In this document: in pieces, positions 1-8,739 of the stretch | Layout of the letters: every line of letters begins with the position of its first letter | How positions within the stretch are numbered: position 1 is the stretch's first letter | Assembly (NCBI RefSeq): GCF_041435435.1 | Contig: NZ_CP108494.1 | Location: forward strand, 7,660,501 to 7,724,500 | Source of the DNA: Streptomyces sp. NBC_01241 | Lineage (GTDB): Bacteria > Actinomycetota > Actinomycetes > Streptomycetales > Streptomycetaceae | Direction of reading: 5' to 3' | DNA: 64,000 nt | Program-made: the position numbers and the translations under genes | The notes under the pieces: model-generated | Told to the model about the DNA's origin: nothing | Databases searched by the model: none | The model's input: only the letters and a program-made list of their open reading frames with translations

Positions 1-533
1 GCGCCAGTGTCCTCGCCGTGATCCAGCAGGCCAGCCCCATCATCGTGGCGTTGCTGATCTCCGGTGCGGCGGGCTCGGCGATCTGCGCGGACCTCGGCTC
101 GCGGAAGATCCGCGAGGAACTCGACGCGATGGCGGTCATGGGCGTCTCGCCCATCCAGCGCCTCGTCGTCCCGCGCGTCCTCGCCACCATGCTCGTAGCC
201 GTCCTGCTCAACGGGCTGGTCTCCGTCGTCGGCACGCTCGGCGGCTACTTCTTCAACGTGATCCTGCAACACGGCACCCCCGGGGCCTACCTCGCCAGCT
301 TCTCCGCCCTCGCCCAGCTCCCCGACCTGTACATCAGCGAGGTCAAGGCGCTGATCTTCGGCTTCATCGCCGGCGTCGTCGCCGCCTACCGCGGACTCAA
401 CCCGCGCGGCGGCCCCAAGGGCGTCGGTGACGCGGTCAACCAGTCGGTCGTCATCACCTTCATGCTGCTGTTCTTCGTGAACATGATCCTCACGGCGATC
501 TACCTCCAGATCGTCCCCGCGAAGGGGAGCTGA
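1..533 (+). CDS. MlaE/YrbE-family ABC permease, first of the mce operon (5' partial)
   Basis: Membrane permease of an Mce-type ABC lipid importer. The reading frame is open from the first base of the window, so the true start lies upstream; a GTG at 18 is only an internal codon. The visible part has about four hydrophobic segments and the family signature EELDAMAVMGVSPIQRL, the cytoplasmic coupling helix that contacts the ATPase in MlaE/YrbE proteins. It ends 3 bases before the second permease, so the two are co-transcribed and presumably form a heterodimer. The ATPase is not in the window. Substrate is unknown; in mycobacteria related systems import sterols and fatty acids. Family call is firm, substrate is not. 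Confidence 0.93.
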   Translation, partial: ASVLAVIQQASPIIVALLISGAAGSAICADLGSRKIREELDAMAVMGVSPIQRLVVPRVLATMLVAVLLNGLVSVVGTLGGYFFNVILQHGTPGAYLASFSALAQLPDLYISEVKALIFGFIAGVVAAYRGLNPRGGPKGVGDAVNQSVVITFMLLFFVNMILTAIYLQIVPAKGS

Positions 534-536
534 CCG

Positions 537-1340
537 ATGTCGATGCTCAGCTGGCTGGATCGATCCGGCGAACAACTCACCTTTTACGTACGGGCGTTGA
601 TCTGGATCCCGCGGACTCTGCGTCGCTACCTGCGCGAGGTCCAGCGACTGCTGGCCGAAGTGGCGTTCGGCAGCGGAGGTCTCGGGGTCATCGGCGGCAC
701 CATCGGCGTGATGATCGCGATGACCCTCTTCACCGGCACGGTCGTCGGCCTCCAGGGGTACGCCGCCCTCAACCAGATCGGCACCTCCGCCTTCACCGGC
801 TTCATCTCCGCCTACTTCAACACCCGGGAGATCGCCCCGCTCGTCGCCGGACTCGCGCTCTCCGCGACCGTCGGCGCCGGCTTCACCGCCCAGCTCGGCG
901 CGATGCGGATCAACGAGGAGGTCGACGCCCTGGAGGCGATGGGCGTGCGGTCCATGCCCTACCTCGTCACCACCCGGATCATCGCCGGAGTCGTCGCGAT
1001 CATCCCGCTGTACGCGATCGGGCTGCTCTCCTCGTACCTGGCGTCCCGCTACATCACGATCCTGTTCAACGGACAGTCCGCGGGCACCTACGACCACTAC
1101 TTCAATCTCTTCCTCTCCCCGGACGACGTGCTGCTGTCGGTGCTCAAGGTGCTGATCTTCAGCGTGATGGTGATCCTCGCCCACTGCTACTACGGCTTCC
1201 ACGCCACCGGCGGGCCCGCTGGAGTGGGGGTGGCCGTCGGCCGGTCGGTGCGCAACGCCATCGTGCTCATCAGCGTCACCGACTTCTTCCTCTCGCTCGC
1301 CATCTGGGGCGCCACGACGACGGTGAAGGTGGCCGGCTGA
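537..1340 (+). CDS. MlaE/YrbE-family ABC permease, second of the mce operon
   Basis: A 267-residue multi-pass permease paired with the preceding gene. It contains the family signature INEEVDALEAMGVRSMPYL near residues 125-143, five to six hydrophobic helices, and the glycine-rich C-terminal stretch GFHATGGPAGVGVAVG typical of YrbE proteins. The ATG start sits 3 bases after the upstream stop, and its stop overlaps the next start as ATGA, which indicates translational coupling. Together the two YrbE proteins should form the inner-membrane channel on which the hexamer of Mce proteins is assembled. The direction of lipid movement is inferred from mycobacterial Mce systems. Confidence 0.93.
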   Translation: MSMLSWLDRSGEQLTFYVRALIWIPRTLRRYLREVQRLLAEVAFGSGGLGVIGGTIGVMIAMTLFTGTVVGLQGYAALNQIGTSAFTGFISAYFNTREIAPLVAGLALSATVGAGFTAQLGAMRINEEVDALEAMGVRSMPYLVTTRIIAGVVAIIPLYAIGLLSSYLASRYITILFNGQSAGTYDHYFNLFLSPDDVLLSVLKVLIFSVMVILAHCYYGFHATGGPAGVGVAVGRSVRNAIVLISVTDFFLSLAIWGATTTVKVAG

Positions 1341-2653
1341 TGAATGCCCACCGGGCGCAGACCGTGCGCCGCAGACTCGCCGGAATCACCTTCCTCCTCG
1401 TGCCCGCCGTGCTCGTATGGGTATCGGTCTCCGTGTACAACAAGGACTTCACCGACGACGCCACCGTGACCGTACGCACCGGCAGCGTCGGCAACGAGAT
1501 GCACGACAACGCGGATGTGAAGCTGCGCGGCGTCGTCGTCGGCCAGGTCCGCACCATCTCGGCCGACGGGAACGGGGCCCGGCTCACCCTCGCGATCCAG
1601 CCCGACAAGCTCACCCGCATCCCCGCCGACGTGAGCGCGCAGATGCTGCCCACCACCCTCTTCGGGGAACGGTTCGTGGCGCTCGTACCGCCCGAGGTGC
1701 CGTCCGCGCAGTCCCTGCGGGCCGGGGCCGTCATCCCGCAGGACCGCTCCAGCAACGCCATCGAGCTGGAGGAGGTCCTCGACAACGTCCTGCCGCTGCT
1801 GACCGCCGTCAAGCCGGAGAAGCTCGCCGCCACCCTCGGCGCGGTCTCCCAGGCACTCGAAGGACGCGGCGAGAAGCTCGGCGACACCCTCCTCACGCTC
1901 GACGCCCACCTGAAGAAGTTCAACCCCCAACTCCCCACGCTCAATGCCGACATCAAGGAACTCGTCAAGGTGAGCAAGGTGTACGGGGATGCCGCGCCCG
2001 ATGTCCTGGACGCACTCACCGACTTCACCACCACCAGCGGCACCATCGCCGAACAGCAGGCGGAACTCGCCGATCTGTACGGGTCCACGACCGCCTCCGC
2101 GCAGGACATCACGTCCTTCCTCCGGGAGAACAAGGACAACCTGATCCGGCTCTCCGCCACGGGCCGGCCGACGCTCGAACTACTGGCACGGTACTCGGAC
2201 GAATTCCCCTGCACCCTGCGGACCATGGCCGGCTTCGTCCCGGCCATGGACAAGGCGCTCGGCAAGGGCACGGACCGGCCCGGACTCCATGTCACCGTCA
2301 AGGCCGTGAAGTCCAAGGGCAAGTACGTGCCCGGCAAGGACACCCCGGTCTACGACGCGACCGGCGGACCGCACTGCTATTCCGTGCCGTACGTCGGCCG
2401 GACCGTACCGACCGCGGACGCCCGTACGGCCGAGGCGGTCGCACCGGCCGGCCGGCCACGCGCCGACGAGCCGGCCGGCACCGCGCCCCGGGACACGAAA
2501 TCAGCCCTCGGCATGCCCAATTCCCCGCAGGAGAGCCGGCTCGTCAACGAACTGGTCGCTCCCTCACTGAAAGTCCAGCCGCAGACCCTGCCCGACTGGA
2601 GCAGCGTGCTCATCGGTCCGGCCTTCCGCGGTGCGGAGGTGAAGCTCAAGTGA
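1340..2653 (+). CDS. mceA: Mce family protein, first of six (MceA position)
   Basis: Substrate-binding/tunnel component of the Mce importer, 437 residues. One N-terminal membrane anchor (residues about 13-33) is followed by an MCE/MlaD domain (about 38-115, with the conserved VKLRGVVVGQV stretch), then a long helical region to about residue 300 and a proline-rich tail containing cysteine residues. The gene overlaps the permease stop by the ATGA arrangement. Length and position match MceA proteins of actinobacteria. In mycobacteria six different Mce proteins form one heterohexameric tube through the cell envelope; the same stoichiometry is inferred here from six consecutive mce genes. Confidence 0.92.
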   Translation: MNAHRAQTVRRRLAGITFLLVPAVLVWVSVSVYNKDFTDDATVTVRTGSVGNEMHDNADVKLRGVVVGQVRTISADGNGARLTLAIQPDKLTRIPADVSAQMLPTTLFGERFVALVPPEVPSAQSLRAGAVIPQDRSSNAIELEEVLDNVLPLLTAVKPEKLAATLGAVSQALEGRGEKLGDTLLTLDAHLKKFNPQLPTLNADIKELVKVSKVYGDAAPDVLDALTDFTTTSGTIAEQQAELADLYGSTTASAQDITSFLRENKDNLIRLSATGRPTLELLARYSDEFPCTLRTMAGFVPAMDKALGKGTDRPGLHVTVKAVKSKGKYVPGKDTPVYDATGGPHCYSVPYVGRTVPTADARTAEAVAPAGRPRADEPAGTAPRDTKSALGMPNSPQESRLVNELVAPSLKVQPQTLPDWSSVLIGPAFRGAEVKLK

Positions 2654-3681
2654 AGCGCCGCTCTCTCGCCGGGCCGCTCGCGAAGTCGATCGTCTTCATC
2701 CTGGTGACCGTTCTCGCCACCACCGTCCTGGCCCTGTCCATCGCCAATACGGGCGTCGGCGACACCACCCCGTACAAGGCCAGGTTCACCGACGTCACCG
2801 GGCTGGTCGTCGGTGACAGCGTCCGGATCGCCGGGGTGAAGGTCGGGCAGGTCGAGTCCATCGACGTGGCCGACAAGCGGCTCGCCGAGGTCGGCTTCGC
2901 CGTCCGCAAGGGGCGCAAGCTGCCCGCCTCGGTGACCGCCTCGATCAAATACCTCAACATGGTCGGCCAGCGGTACATCGACCTCGACCAGGGCGCCGGA
3001 CCGGTCGGCCGCAGCTTCGCCGCCGGGGCGACCATCCCGCTCTCCCGCACCACTCCGGCGCTCGATCTCACCCAGCTCTTCAACGGCTTCCAGCCGCTCT
3101 TCGAAGGGCTCTCCCCGCCGGACGTGAACCAGCTCGCGGGCTCCATCGTCCAGGTGCTCCAGGGCGAGGGCGGCACCGTCGACAGCATCCTCCAGCACGT
3201 CGGCTCACTGACCGCAACGGTCGCCGCGAAGGACAAGGTGATCGGCGAGGTGATCAAGAACCTCAATACGGTCCTGAAGACCGTCAACGACCGCGAGGCC
3301 GGCTTCAACGACCTCGTCGTCACCCTCCAGAAACTCGTCACCGGCTTCTCCGGCGACCGTAAACAGCTCGGCCGGGCGGTCACCGCGATGGGCGCGCTCA
3401 CCACCGTCACCGCGGACCTCCTCGACGACGGCCGTAAACCCCTCAAGGACGACATCAGACAACTCGGCCGTCTCTCGGACCAGTTGGGCAAGGGCACCCC
3501 GCAGATCGAGAACTTCCTGCGCAAGACCCCGGCCAAGATGGAAGCGATCAGCCGCCTCGCCTCGTACGGCTCATGGCTCAACCTCTACCTCTGCGAGGCC
3601 AAGGTCAGCGGTGTGACCAACGATGACGGCAGCGCACCGCCCACCGGCATCGTCGTCGCGAAGCCGAGGTGCCAGGCATGA
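2650..3681 (+). CDS. mceB: Mce family protein, second of six (MceB position)
   Basis: A 343-residue Mce protein. I place the start at GTG 2650, which overlaps the preceding TGA as GTGA; the frame is open much further upstream, but that stretch lies inside mceA and is not coding. The N-terminus has basic residues, a single hydrophobic helix (about 12-33), then the MCE domain with SVRIAGVKVGQVESIDV. A helical region rich in Leu/Val heptads follows, and the protein ends with two cysteines. It belongs to the coupled mce operon and should be one subunit of the Mce hexamer. Confidence 0.92.
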   Translation: MKRRSLAGPLAKSIVFILVTVLATTVLALSIANTGVGDTTPYKARFTDVTGLVVGDSVRIAGVKVGQVESIDVADKRLAEVGFAVRKGRKLPASVTASIKYLNMVGQRYIDLDQGAGPVGRSFAAGATIPLSRTTPALDLTQLFNGFQPLFEGLSPPDVNQLAGSIVQVLQGEGGTVDSILQHVGSLTATVAAKDKVIGEVIKNLNTVLKTVNDREAGFNDLVVTLQKLVTGFSGDRKQLGRAVTAMGALTTVTADLLDDGRKPLKDDIRQLGRLSDQLGKGTPQIENFLRKTPAKMEAISRLASYGSWLNLYLCEAKVSGVTNDDGSAPPTGIVVAKPRCQA

Positions 3682-4697
3682 GAATCAAACCCGTACGGGA
3701 ACGCAACCCCGTCGCCGTGGCCCTCGTCGGACTGATCGTCCTCGCCCTCGTCGGCCTGGCCGCCTACCGCGCCGACTCGCTGCCCCTCATCGGCGGCGGC
3801 ACCACCTACAGCGCCGACTTCACCGAGTCCGCCGGACTCGACGAGCGCGACGAGGTACGGGTGGCCGGGGTGAAGGTCGGCGAGGTCACCGGCGTCTCGC
3901 TCGACGGCTCCAAGGTGAAGGTCCGCTTCAAGGTCAAGGACGTCTGGATCGGCAACTCCTCCACCGTCGGCATCGCCATCAAGACACTGCTGGGCGAGAA
4001 GTACCTCGCCGTCGACCCGCTCGGTGACGCCCCGCAGGACCCGCACGAGCGCATCACGGTCAGCCGCACCACCTCCCCGTACGACGTCACCCAGGCGTTC
4101 AACGGGCTCGGCGAGACCATCGAGGAGATCGACACCCAGCAGCTCGCCAAGAGCTTCGAGACGATCTCCGCCACCTTCAAGGACTCCCCGCCGGACGTGA
4201 AGAGCGCCGCCGACGGGCTCTCCGCCCTCTCCAGAACGGTCTCCGAACGCGACGCCCAGCTCGCCACCCTCCTCAAGGGCAGCAAGCAGCTCACCAAGAC
4301 GCTCGCCGGCAAGAAGAGCAGCTTCGAAATGCTGCTGGAGGACGGCAATCTGCTCCTCGGCGAGATCCAGGCGCGCCGCGACTCCATCCATCTGCTGCTC
4401 ACCGGCACCCGGAACCTGGGCACCCAGCTCACCGGCCTCGTCGAGGACAACAACAAACAGCTGAAGCCCACCCTGGACTCGCTCGGCCGGGTCACCGCGG
4501 TGCTGGTGAAGAACCGCAAGAGCCTTGACAAGGTGCTGTCGCTCGCCGGTTCGTACAACCGGCTCGTCGGCAACACCCTGGGCAGCGGCCGGTGGTTCGA
4601 CAACTACGTCTGCGGGGTCGTCCCGAAGAACTACCTGCCCGCCGGGACACCCGCAGGAGCCGAATGCAAGCCACCCAAGCAGCAAGGCGGCCGATGA
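3678..4697 (+). CDS. mceC: Mce family protein, third of six (MceC position)
   Basis: A 339-residue Mce protein starting at ATG 3678, which overlaps the upstream stop by ATGA. An in-frame codon at 3669 is a possible earlier start but lacks the overlap geometry. Residues about 10-30 form the membrane anchor. The MCE domain carries EVRVAGVKVGEVTGVSL, and a coiled-coil-like helical region extends to about residue 310. Two cysteines near the C-terminus are shared with the previous Mce protein. Base composition and codon use match its neighbours. Confidence 0.92.
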   Translation: MRIKPVRERNPVAVALVGLIVLALVGLAAYRADSLPLIGGGTTYSADFTESAGLDERDEVRVAGVKVGEVTGVSLDGSKVKVRFKVKDVWIGNSSTVGIAIKTLLGEKYLAVDPLGDAPQDPHERITVSRTTSPYDVTQAFNGLGETIEEIDTQQLAKSFETISATFKDSPPDVKSAADGLSALSRTVSERDAQLATLLKGSKQLTKTLAGKKSSFEMLLEDGNLLLGEIQARRDSIHLLLTGTRNLGTQLTGLVEDNNKQLKPTLDSLGRVTAVLVKNRKSLDKVLSLAGSYNRLVGNTLGSGRWFDNYVCGVVPKNYLPAGTPAGAECKPPKQQGGR

Positions 4698-4698
4698 G

Positions 4699-5811
4699 AT
4701 GAGAATGACGCGCATCGTCGGCATCGGCGCCGGACTCGCCGTCGTGGCCGTCGCGGCCACCACCGGTGTGATGGCCATGGACGACGAAGGAACGACGACC
4801 ATCACCGCCTACTTCGACCAGGCCACCGGGGTATACGCCGGATCGGACCTGCGGATCCTCGGCGTCAGGGTCGGCAGGGTCGAATCGGTCACGCCGCGCG
4901 GCGGCGAGGTCCGGGTCACCCTGCGGGTCGACAAGGGCGTCAAGGTCCCCAAGGAGGCGCACGCCGTGGTCGTCGCCCCCAGCCTCGTCGCCGACCGCTA
5001 CGTCCAGCTCGCCCCCGCGTACAACGGCGGACCACAGATCGCGGACAACGCCGTACTGCCCGCCGCGAGCAACGCCACCCCCGTCGAGGTCGACCAGCTG
5101 TACGAGTCCATCACCCAGCTCTCCACGGCCCTCGGCCCCGACGGAGCCAACGCGGACGGCGCGCTCTCCGGACTCCTCGACACCGGCGCCAAGAACCTCG
5201 ACGGCAACGGAAAAGCCATCGGTAACTCCATCGAACAGTTCGGCAAGGCGACCAAGACCCTCGACAAGAGCAGCGGGAACCTCTTCGACACGCTGTCCTA
5301 CCTGCAGACCTTCACCACCATGCTGAAGGACAACGACGGCAATGTGCGCGCCGCCGAACAGCAACTGAACTCCGTCACCGGCTTCCTCGCCGACGACAAG
5401 GAGAACCTCAGCGCGGCACTGAAGGAGCTGGGCACCGCCCTGGGCCAGGTCAAGAGCTTCATCCAGAAGAACCGCGGCGCCCTGAAGTCGAACGTGGACG
5501 CACTGGTGCCGCTCACCCAGACCCTGGTCGACCAGCGTGCCTCGCTCGCCGAGTCGATGGACACGCTGCCGCTCGCCGCGGACAACGTGGTCAACGCCTA
5601 CGACCCGGTGAACCGCACCCTCAACGGCCGCACGAACCTCAACGAGCTCTCCATGGGCGGGCCGCTCACCGAGACTCCCGCACTCGCGGGCCTCGCACCG
5701 GTGGACACCGCGCGCCAGAAGGCGCTGCCCGTCCTGCCGCTCCCGACCGTCGGCACCGTCTACGGCACCCCGGCGAAGACCGCCACGGAGAAGAAGGGGG
5801 CGAACCGATGA
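4699..5811 (+). CDS. mceD: Mce family protein, fourth of six (MceD position)
   Basis: About 370 residues, starting at ATG 4699 (an ATG at 4705 is a near-equal alternative), 2 bases after the upstream stop. The N-terminal hydrophobic anchor is short (about 7-26). The MCE domain includes DLRILGVRVGRVESV, followed by VVVAPSLVADRYVQL, the family strand that precedes the long helix. The helical region ends in a short proline-rich tail. It is part of the coupled operon, and its stop overlaps the next start by ATGA. Inferred role: one stave of the Mce tunnel. Confidence 0.91.
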   Translation: MRMTRIVGIGAGLAVVAVAATTGVMAMDDEGTTTITAYFDQATGVYAGSDLRILGVRVGRVESVTPRGGEVRVTLRVDKGVKVPKEAHAVVVAPSLVADRYVQLAPAYNGGPQIADNAVLPAASNATPVEVDQLYESITQLSTALGPDGANADGALSGLLDTGAKNLDGNGKAIGNSIEQFGKATKTLDKSSGNLFDTLSYLQTFTTMLKDNDGNVRAAEQQLNSVTGFLADDKENLSAALKELGTALGQVKSFIQKNRGALKSNVDALVPLTQTLVDQRASLAESMDTLPLAADNVVNAYDPVNRTLNGRTNLNELSMGGPLTETPALAGLAPVDTARQKALPVLPLPTVGTVYGTPAKTATEKKGANR

Positions 5812-6962
5812 GCCGCGCCCTGCGCAGACCCGGAGTCCGTACGACCGGCGTCGTCGCGGTGCTGGCCGTGGGCGTCGGACTGGCCCTGGTCGTCACCGGC
5901 ACCGGCCTGCCGTCGTTCACCGGCATCGACCAGGTGCCGCTGCCCGGCGGCGCCGACCTCGGCGACCACCCGTACGAGATCACCGCGGAATTCGCGGACG
6001 TCCTCAGTCTCGCCCCGCAGTCCTCGGTGAAGGTCAACGACGTCGCCGTCGGCCGTGTCACCAAGATCTCCCTGAACTCGGGCAGTTGGAACGCCAAGGT
6101 CACGATGCGGGTCAACGGCAAGGTCGAACTGCCCGAGAACGCCTACGCCCACCTCGAACAGTCCAGCCTCCTCGGCGAGAAGTACATCCAGCTCTCGCCG
6201 CCCGCGAGCGGCACCGCCCGGGGCAGGCTCGCCGACGGAGACCGCATCCCGCTGACCCGGACCAACCGCAACCCCGAGGTCGAAGAGGTCTTCGGCGCCC
6301 TGTCGATGCTCCTCAACGGCGGTGGCGTCAACCAGCTCAAGACCATCACGACCGAACTCAACAAGGCGCTGGCCGGCCAGGAACCCCAGGTCCGTTCCAT
6401 GCTCAACCGGGTCGACACCCTCGTCACGAACCTGGACGGCCACAAGGGGGACATCACCGACGCACTCGACGGCGTCAACCGGCTCTCCGCCACCCTCGCC
6501 ACCCGCAAACAGGACGTCGGTACCGTCCTCACCGGACTCAGCCCCGGCCTGAAGGTCCTGGAGAAGCAGCGCGGCTCGCTCCTCACCATGCTCCGCTCGC
6601 TCGACACCCTCTCCACCGTCGCCGTCGACACGGTCAACAAGAGCAAGGCCGACATGATCGCCGACCTCAAGGCCCTCGCCCCCACCCTCAAGGCGCTCGC
6701 CGACTCCGGGAGCGACCTGCCCGACTCCCTCCAGGTGCTGCTCACCTACCCGTTCACGGACGAGGTGCTCCGCGGGGTCAAGGGCGACTACCTCAACGTC
6801 TACCTGGATGTGACGGCCATGCCCGGCACGCAGCTCATCCCGCCGCTGGACCCGGACACCGCCCAGCCCACCGCGAGCGGCACGAGCGCGGTATCCGGCT
6901 CGGCTCCGCCCCTGCCACTGCCCGCGGTCTCCACGGCGGTCACGGACGGGAGCGGCCGGTGA
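5808..6962 (+). CDS. mceE: Mce family protein, fifth of six (MceE position), no lipobox cysteine
   Basis: A 384-residue Mce protein in the position taken by the lipoprotein LprK/MceE in mycobacterial operons. It has a basic N-terminus, a hydrophobic segment (about 13-31), then VTGTGLPSFTGIDQVPLPGG. The PLPGG motif is the usual landmark just after the lipidated cysteine of MceE proteins, but no cysteine is present here; the lipobox position reads TGTG. The MCE domain (about 58-135) contains SSVKVNDVAVGRVTKI. The protein is therefore probably anchored by an uncleaved helix instead of a lipid. It overlaps both neighbours in the coupled operon. Confidence 0.91.
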   Translation: MSRALRRPGVRTTGVVAVLAVGVGLALVVTGTGLPSFTGIDQVPLPGGADLGDHPYEITAEFADVLSLAPQSSVKVNDVAVGRVTKISLNSGSWNAKVTMRVNGKVELPENAYAHLEQSSLLGEKYIQLSPPASGTARGRLADGDRIPLTRTNRNPEVEEVFGALSMLLNGGGVNQLKTITTELNKALAGQEPQVRSMLNRVDTLVTNLDGHKGDITDALDGVNRLSATLATRKQDVGTVLTGLSPGLKVLEKQRGSLLTMLRSLDTLSTVAVDTVNKSKADMIADLKALAPTLKALADSGSDLPDSLQVLLTYPFTDEVLRGVKGDYLNVYLDVTAMPGTQLIPPLDPDTAQPTASGTSAVSGSAPPLPLPAVSTAVTDGSGR

Positions 6963-8221
6963 TCACCCTCGCCATCCGGCTGAAGAACATCGCCTTCCTC
7001 GTCATCGCGGTGCTCGTCCTCGGCTACCTCGGGGTGCGATACGCCGACCTCGGCCACTACATCGGCCTGCGCGGCTACTACACCGTCACCGTCCAACTCC
7101 CCCGCACCGGCGGCCTGTACACCCACTCGGATGTCACCTACCGAGGCGTGTCCGTGGGCCGGGTCGGGCCGATCGAGCTCACCGACGACGGAGTCGAGGC
7201 CGAACTGCGCATCGAGAAGGACGCCCCGAAGATCCCGGACAGCCTCACGGCGGTCGTCGCCAACCTCTCCGCGGTCGGCGAGCAGTACGTCGATCTGCGG
7301 CCCACCCGCACCGACGGCCCGTACCTGGCGAACGGCTCGGTCATCGACCGGGCCGACACCACCGTCCCGGCCCCCGTCACCAACGTCCTCACCAGCGTCA
7401 ACGACCTGGCGGGCTCCGTCGACCTGGAATCCCTGCGCACGGTCGTCGACGAGTTCGCCGCCGCGTTCGAGGGGCGCGGCGACGATCTCCAGGTCCTCCT
7501 GGACACCGGGAGCGATTTCGTCCGGGCGGCCGACGACGCACTGCCCGTCAACACCCGGCTGATGGCCGACGGCGAGACCGTGCTGCGCACCCAGGCCGAA
7601 CAGGGCCAAGCACTCAAGGGCTTCGCCTCCGGTGCCGAGCAACTGGCCGCAGAACTCAAGGGATCGGACACCGACCTGCGCAGGCTGATCGCGGTCACCC
7701 CGGACGCGACCGGTCAGATCAGCGGACTGCTGCGGGACCTCGACCCGAGCTTCGGCGTCGTCGTCGCCAACCTCCTCACCACCTCCGAGGTCGCCGTCAC
7801 CCGGCAGCGCGGACTGGAGGAACTCCTGGTGAAGCTGCCCGCGGTGGCAGCCGCGGGTTCGAGCGCGGTGGACGAGAACGGCGCCCGGTTCGGCATGTCG
7901 GTCACCTTCTTCGAACCCCTGCCCTGCACCGCCGGATACGGCTCCACGGTCTACCGCAGCGGTCTCGACACCTCGGCCGGACCGCCCGTCAACACCAAGG
8001 CCCGCTGCACCTCCTCGCCCGGCACCGGCATCAACGTCCGGGGCAGCGCCAACGCGCCGAAGGGCGGCGCCGTGCCCGCGCCCGCCAAACCCGGATCGAT
8101 GCTCCTCGGACCCGGCTCGGCGCACCGGCTCCCCGGCACCCTCGGCGTCACGGGGGCCACCACGACGGCCGCCGACGGCATGGCCGGCCTGCTGGGACTC
8201 GGACAGGGAGGCGGCGCATGA
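6959..8221 (+). CDS. mceF: Mce family protein, sixth of six (MceF position)
   Basis: A 420-residue Mce protein starting at GTG 6959, overlapping the upstream TGA; the much longer open frame upstream is antisense-like noise inside mceE. The N-terminal anchor (about 9-25) precedes the MCE domain with DVTYRGVSVGRVGPIEL. A long helical region follows, then a Gly/Ala/Pro-rich C-terminal tail of about 90 residues with two cysteines. It closes the six-gene mce set, and its stop overlaps the first Mce-associated gene by ATGA. Confidence 0.92.
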   Translation: MITLAIRLKNIAFLVIAVLVLGYLGVRYADLGHYIGLRGYYTVTVQLPRTGGLYTHSDVTYRGVSVGRVGPIELTDDGVEAELRIEKDAPKIPDSLTAVVANLSAVGEQYVDLRPTRTDGPYLANGSVIDRADTTVPAPVTNVLTSVNDLAGSVDLESLRTVVDEFAAAFEGRGDDLQVLLDTGSDFVRAADDALPVNTRLMADGETVLRTQAEQGQALKGFASGAEQLAAELKGSDTDLRRLIAVTPDATGQISGLLRDLDPSFGVVVANLLTTSEVAVTRQRGLEELLVKLPAVAAAGSSAVDENGARFGMSVTFFEPLPCTAGYGSTVYRSGLDTSAGPPVNTKARCTSSPGTGINVRGSANAPKGGAVPAPAKPGSMLLGPGSAHRLPGTLGVTGATTTAADGMAGLLGLGQGGGA

Positions 8222-8739
8222 CGCCCCGTACGAAGACCCTGAGCGCCTGGGCGGCGCTGCTCGCCGCCGCGGTGATCTGCTCACTCGGCGGGTGGTCGTA
8301 CGCCGACGCGCGCGGCGACGAAGACCTGTCGTACGCGAAGAGCCGCGATGTCGCGCTGGCCGACGGAAAGCGCCACCTTGCCCGGCTGAACAGCCTCGAC
8401 GGGAAGGACGCCAGGAGTGTCGGCGCCGGCCTCGACGCCTGGCTCGACTCCTCCACCGGGCCGCTCCACGACCAGCTGGGCCGCACCCGGAGCACGGACG
8501 CGAGCGAACTGACGAAGTCCGGCTCCACCGCGCGCGGCAAGGTCACCGACGCGGCGCTCACCGCACTCGACGAACGCACCGGCACGGCACAACTGATCGC
8601 GACGGTCGACGTCGACGTCACCCCGCGCACCGGCAAGGGCGGCACCGAACGCAAACGCTTCGAAGCCACGCTCGCCCGGACCGCGGACGGCTGGAAGGTC
8701 AAGGCCCTCACGGCGATTCCGGTCGGGGGCAGCGCATGA
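8218..8739 (+). CDS. Mce-associated membrane protein 1
   Basis: A 173-residue protein with one N-terminal transmembrane helix (about 10-28), then an extracytoplasmic alpha+beta domain that resembles the VirB8/NTF2-like fold of Mce-associated (Mas) proteins. Sequence landmarks are YAKSRDVALADGKRHLARL, a stretch of helices, and a C-terminal strand TADGWKVKALTAIPV. The start overlaps mceF by ATGA and the stop overlaps the next gene, so it is in the operon. Mas proteins stabilise Mce complexes in mycobacteria; the same role is inferred. It is clearly paralogous to the protein at 9498-10028. Confidence 0.85.
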   Translation: MTPRTKTLSAWAALLAAAVICSLGGWSYADARGDEDLSYAKSRDVALADGKRHLARLNSLDGKDARSVGAGLDAWLDSSTGPLHDQLGRTRSTDASELTKSGSTARGKVTDAALTALDERTGTAQLIATVDVDVTPRTGKGGTERKRFEATLARTADGWKVKALTAIPVGGSA

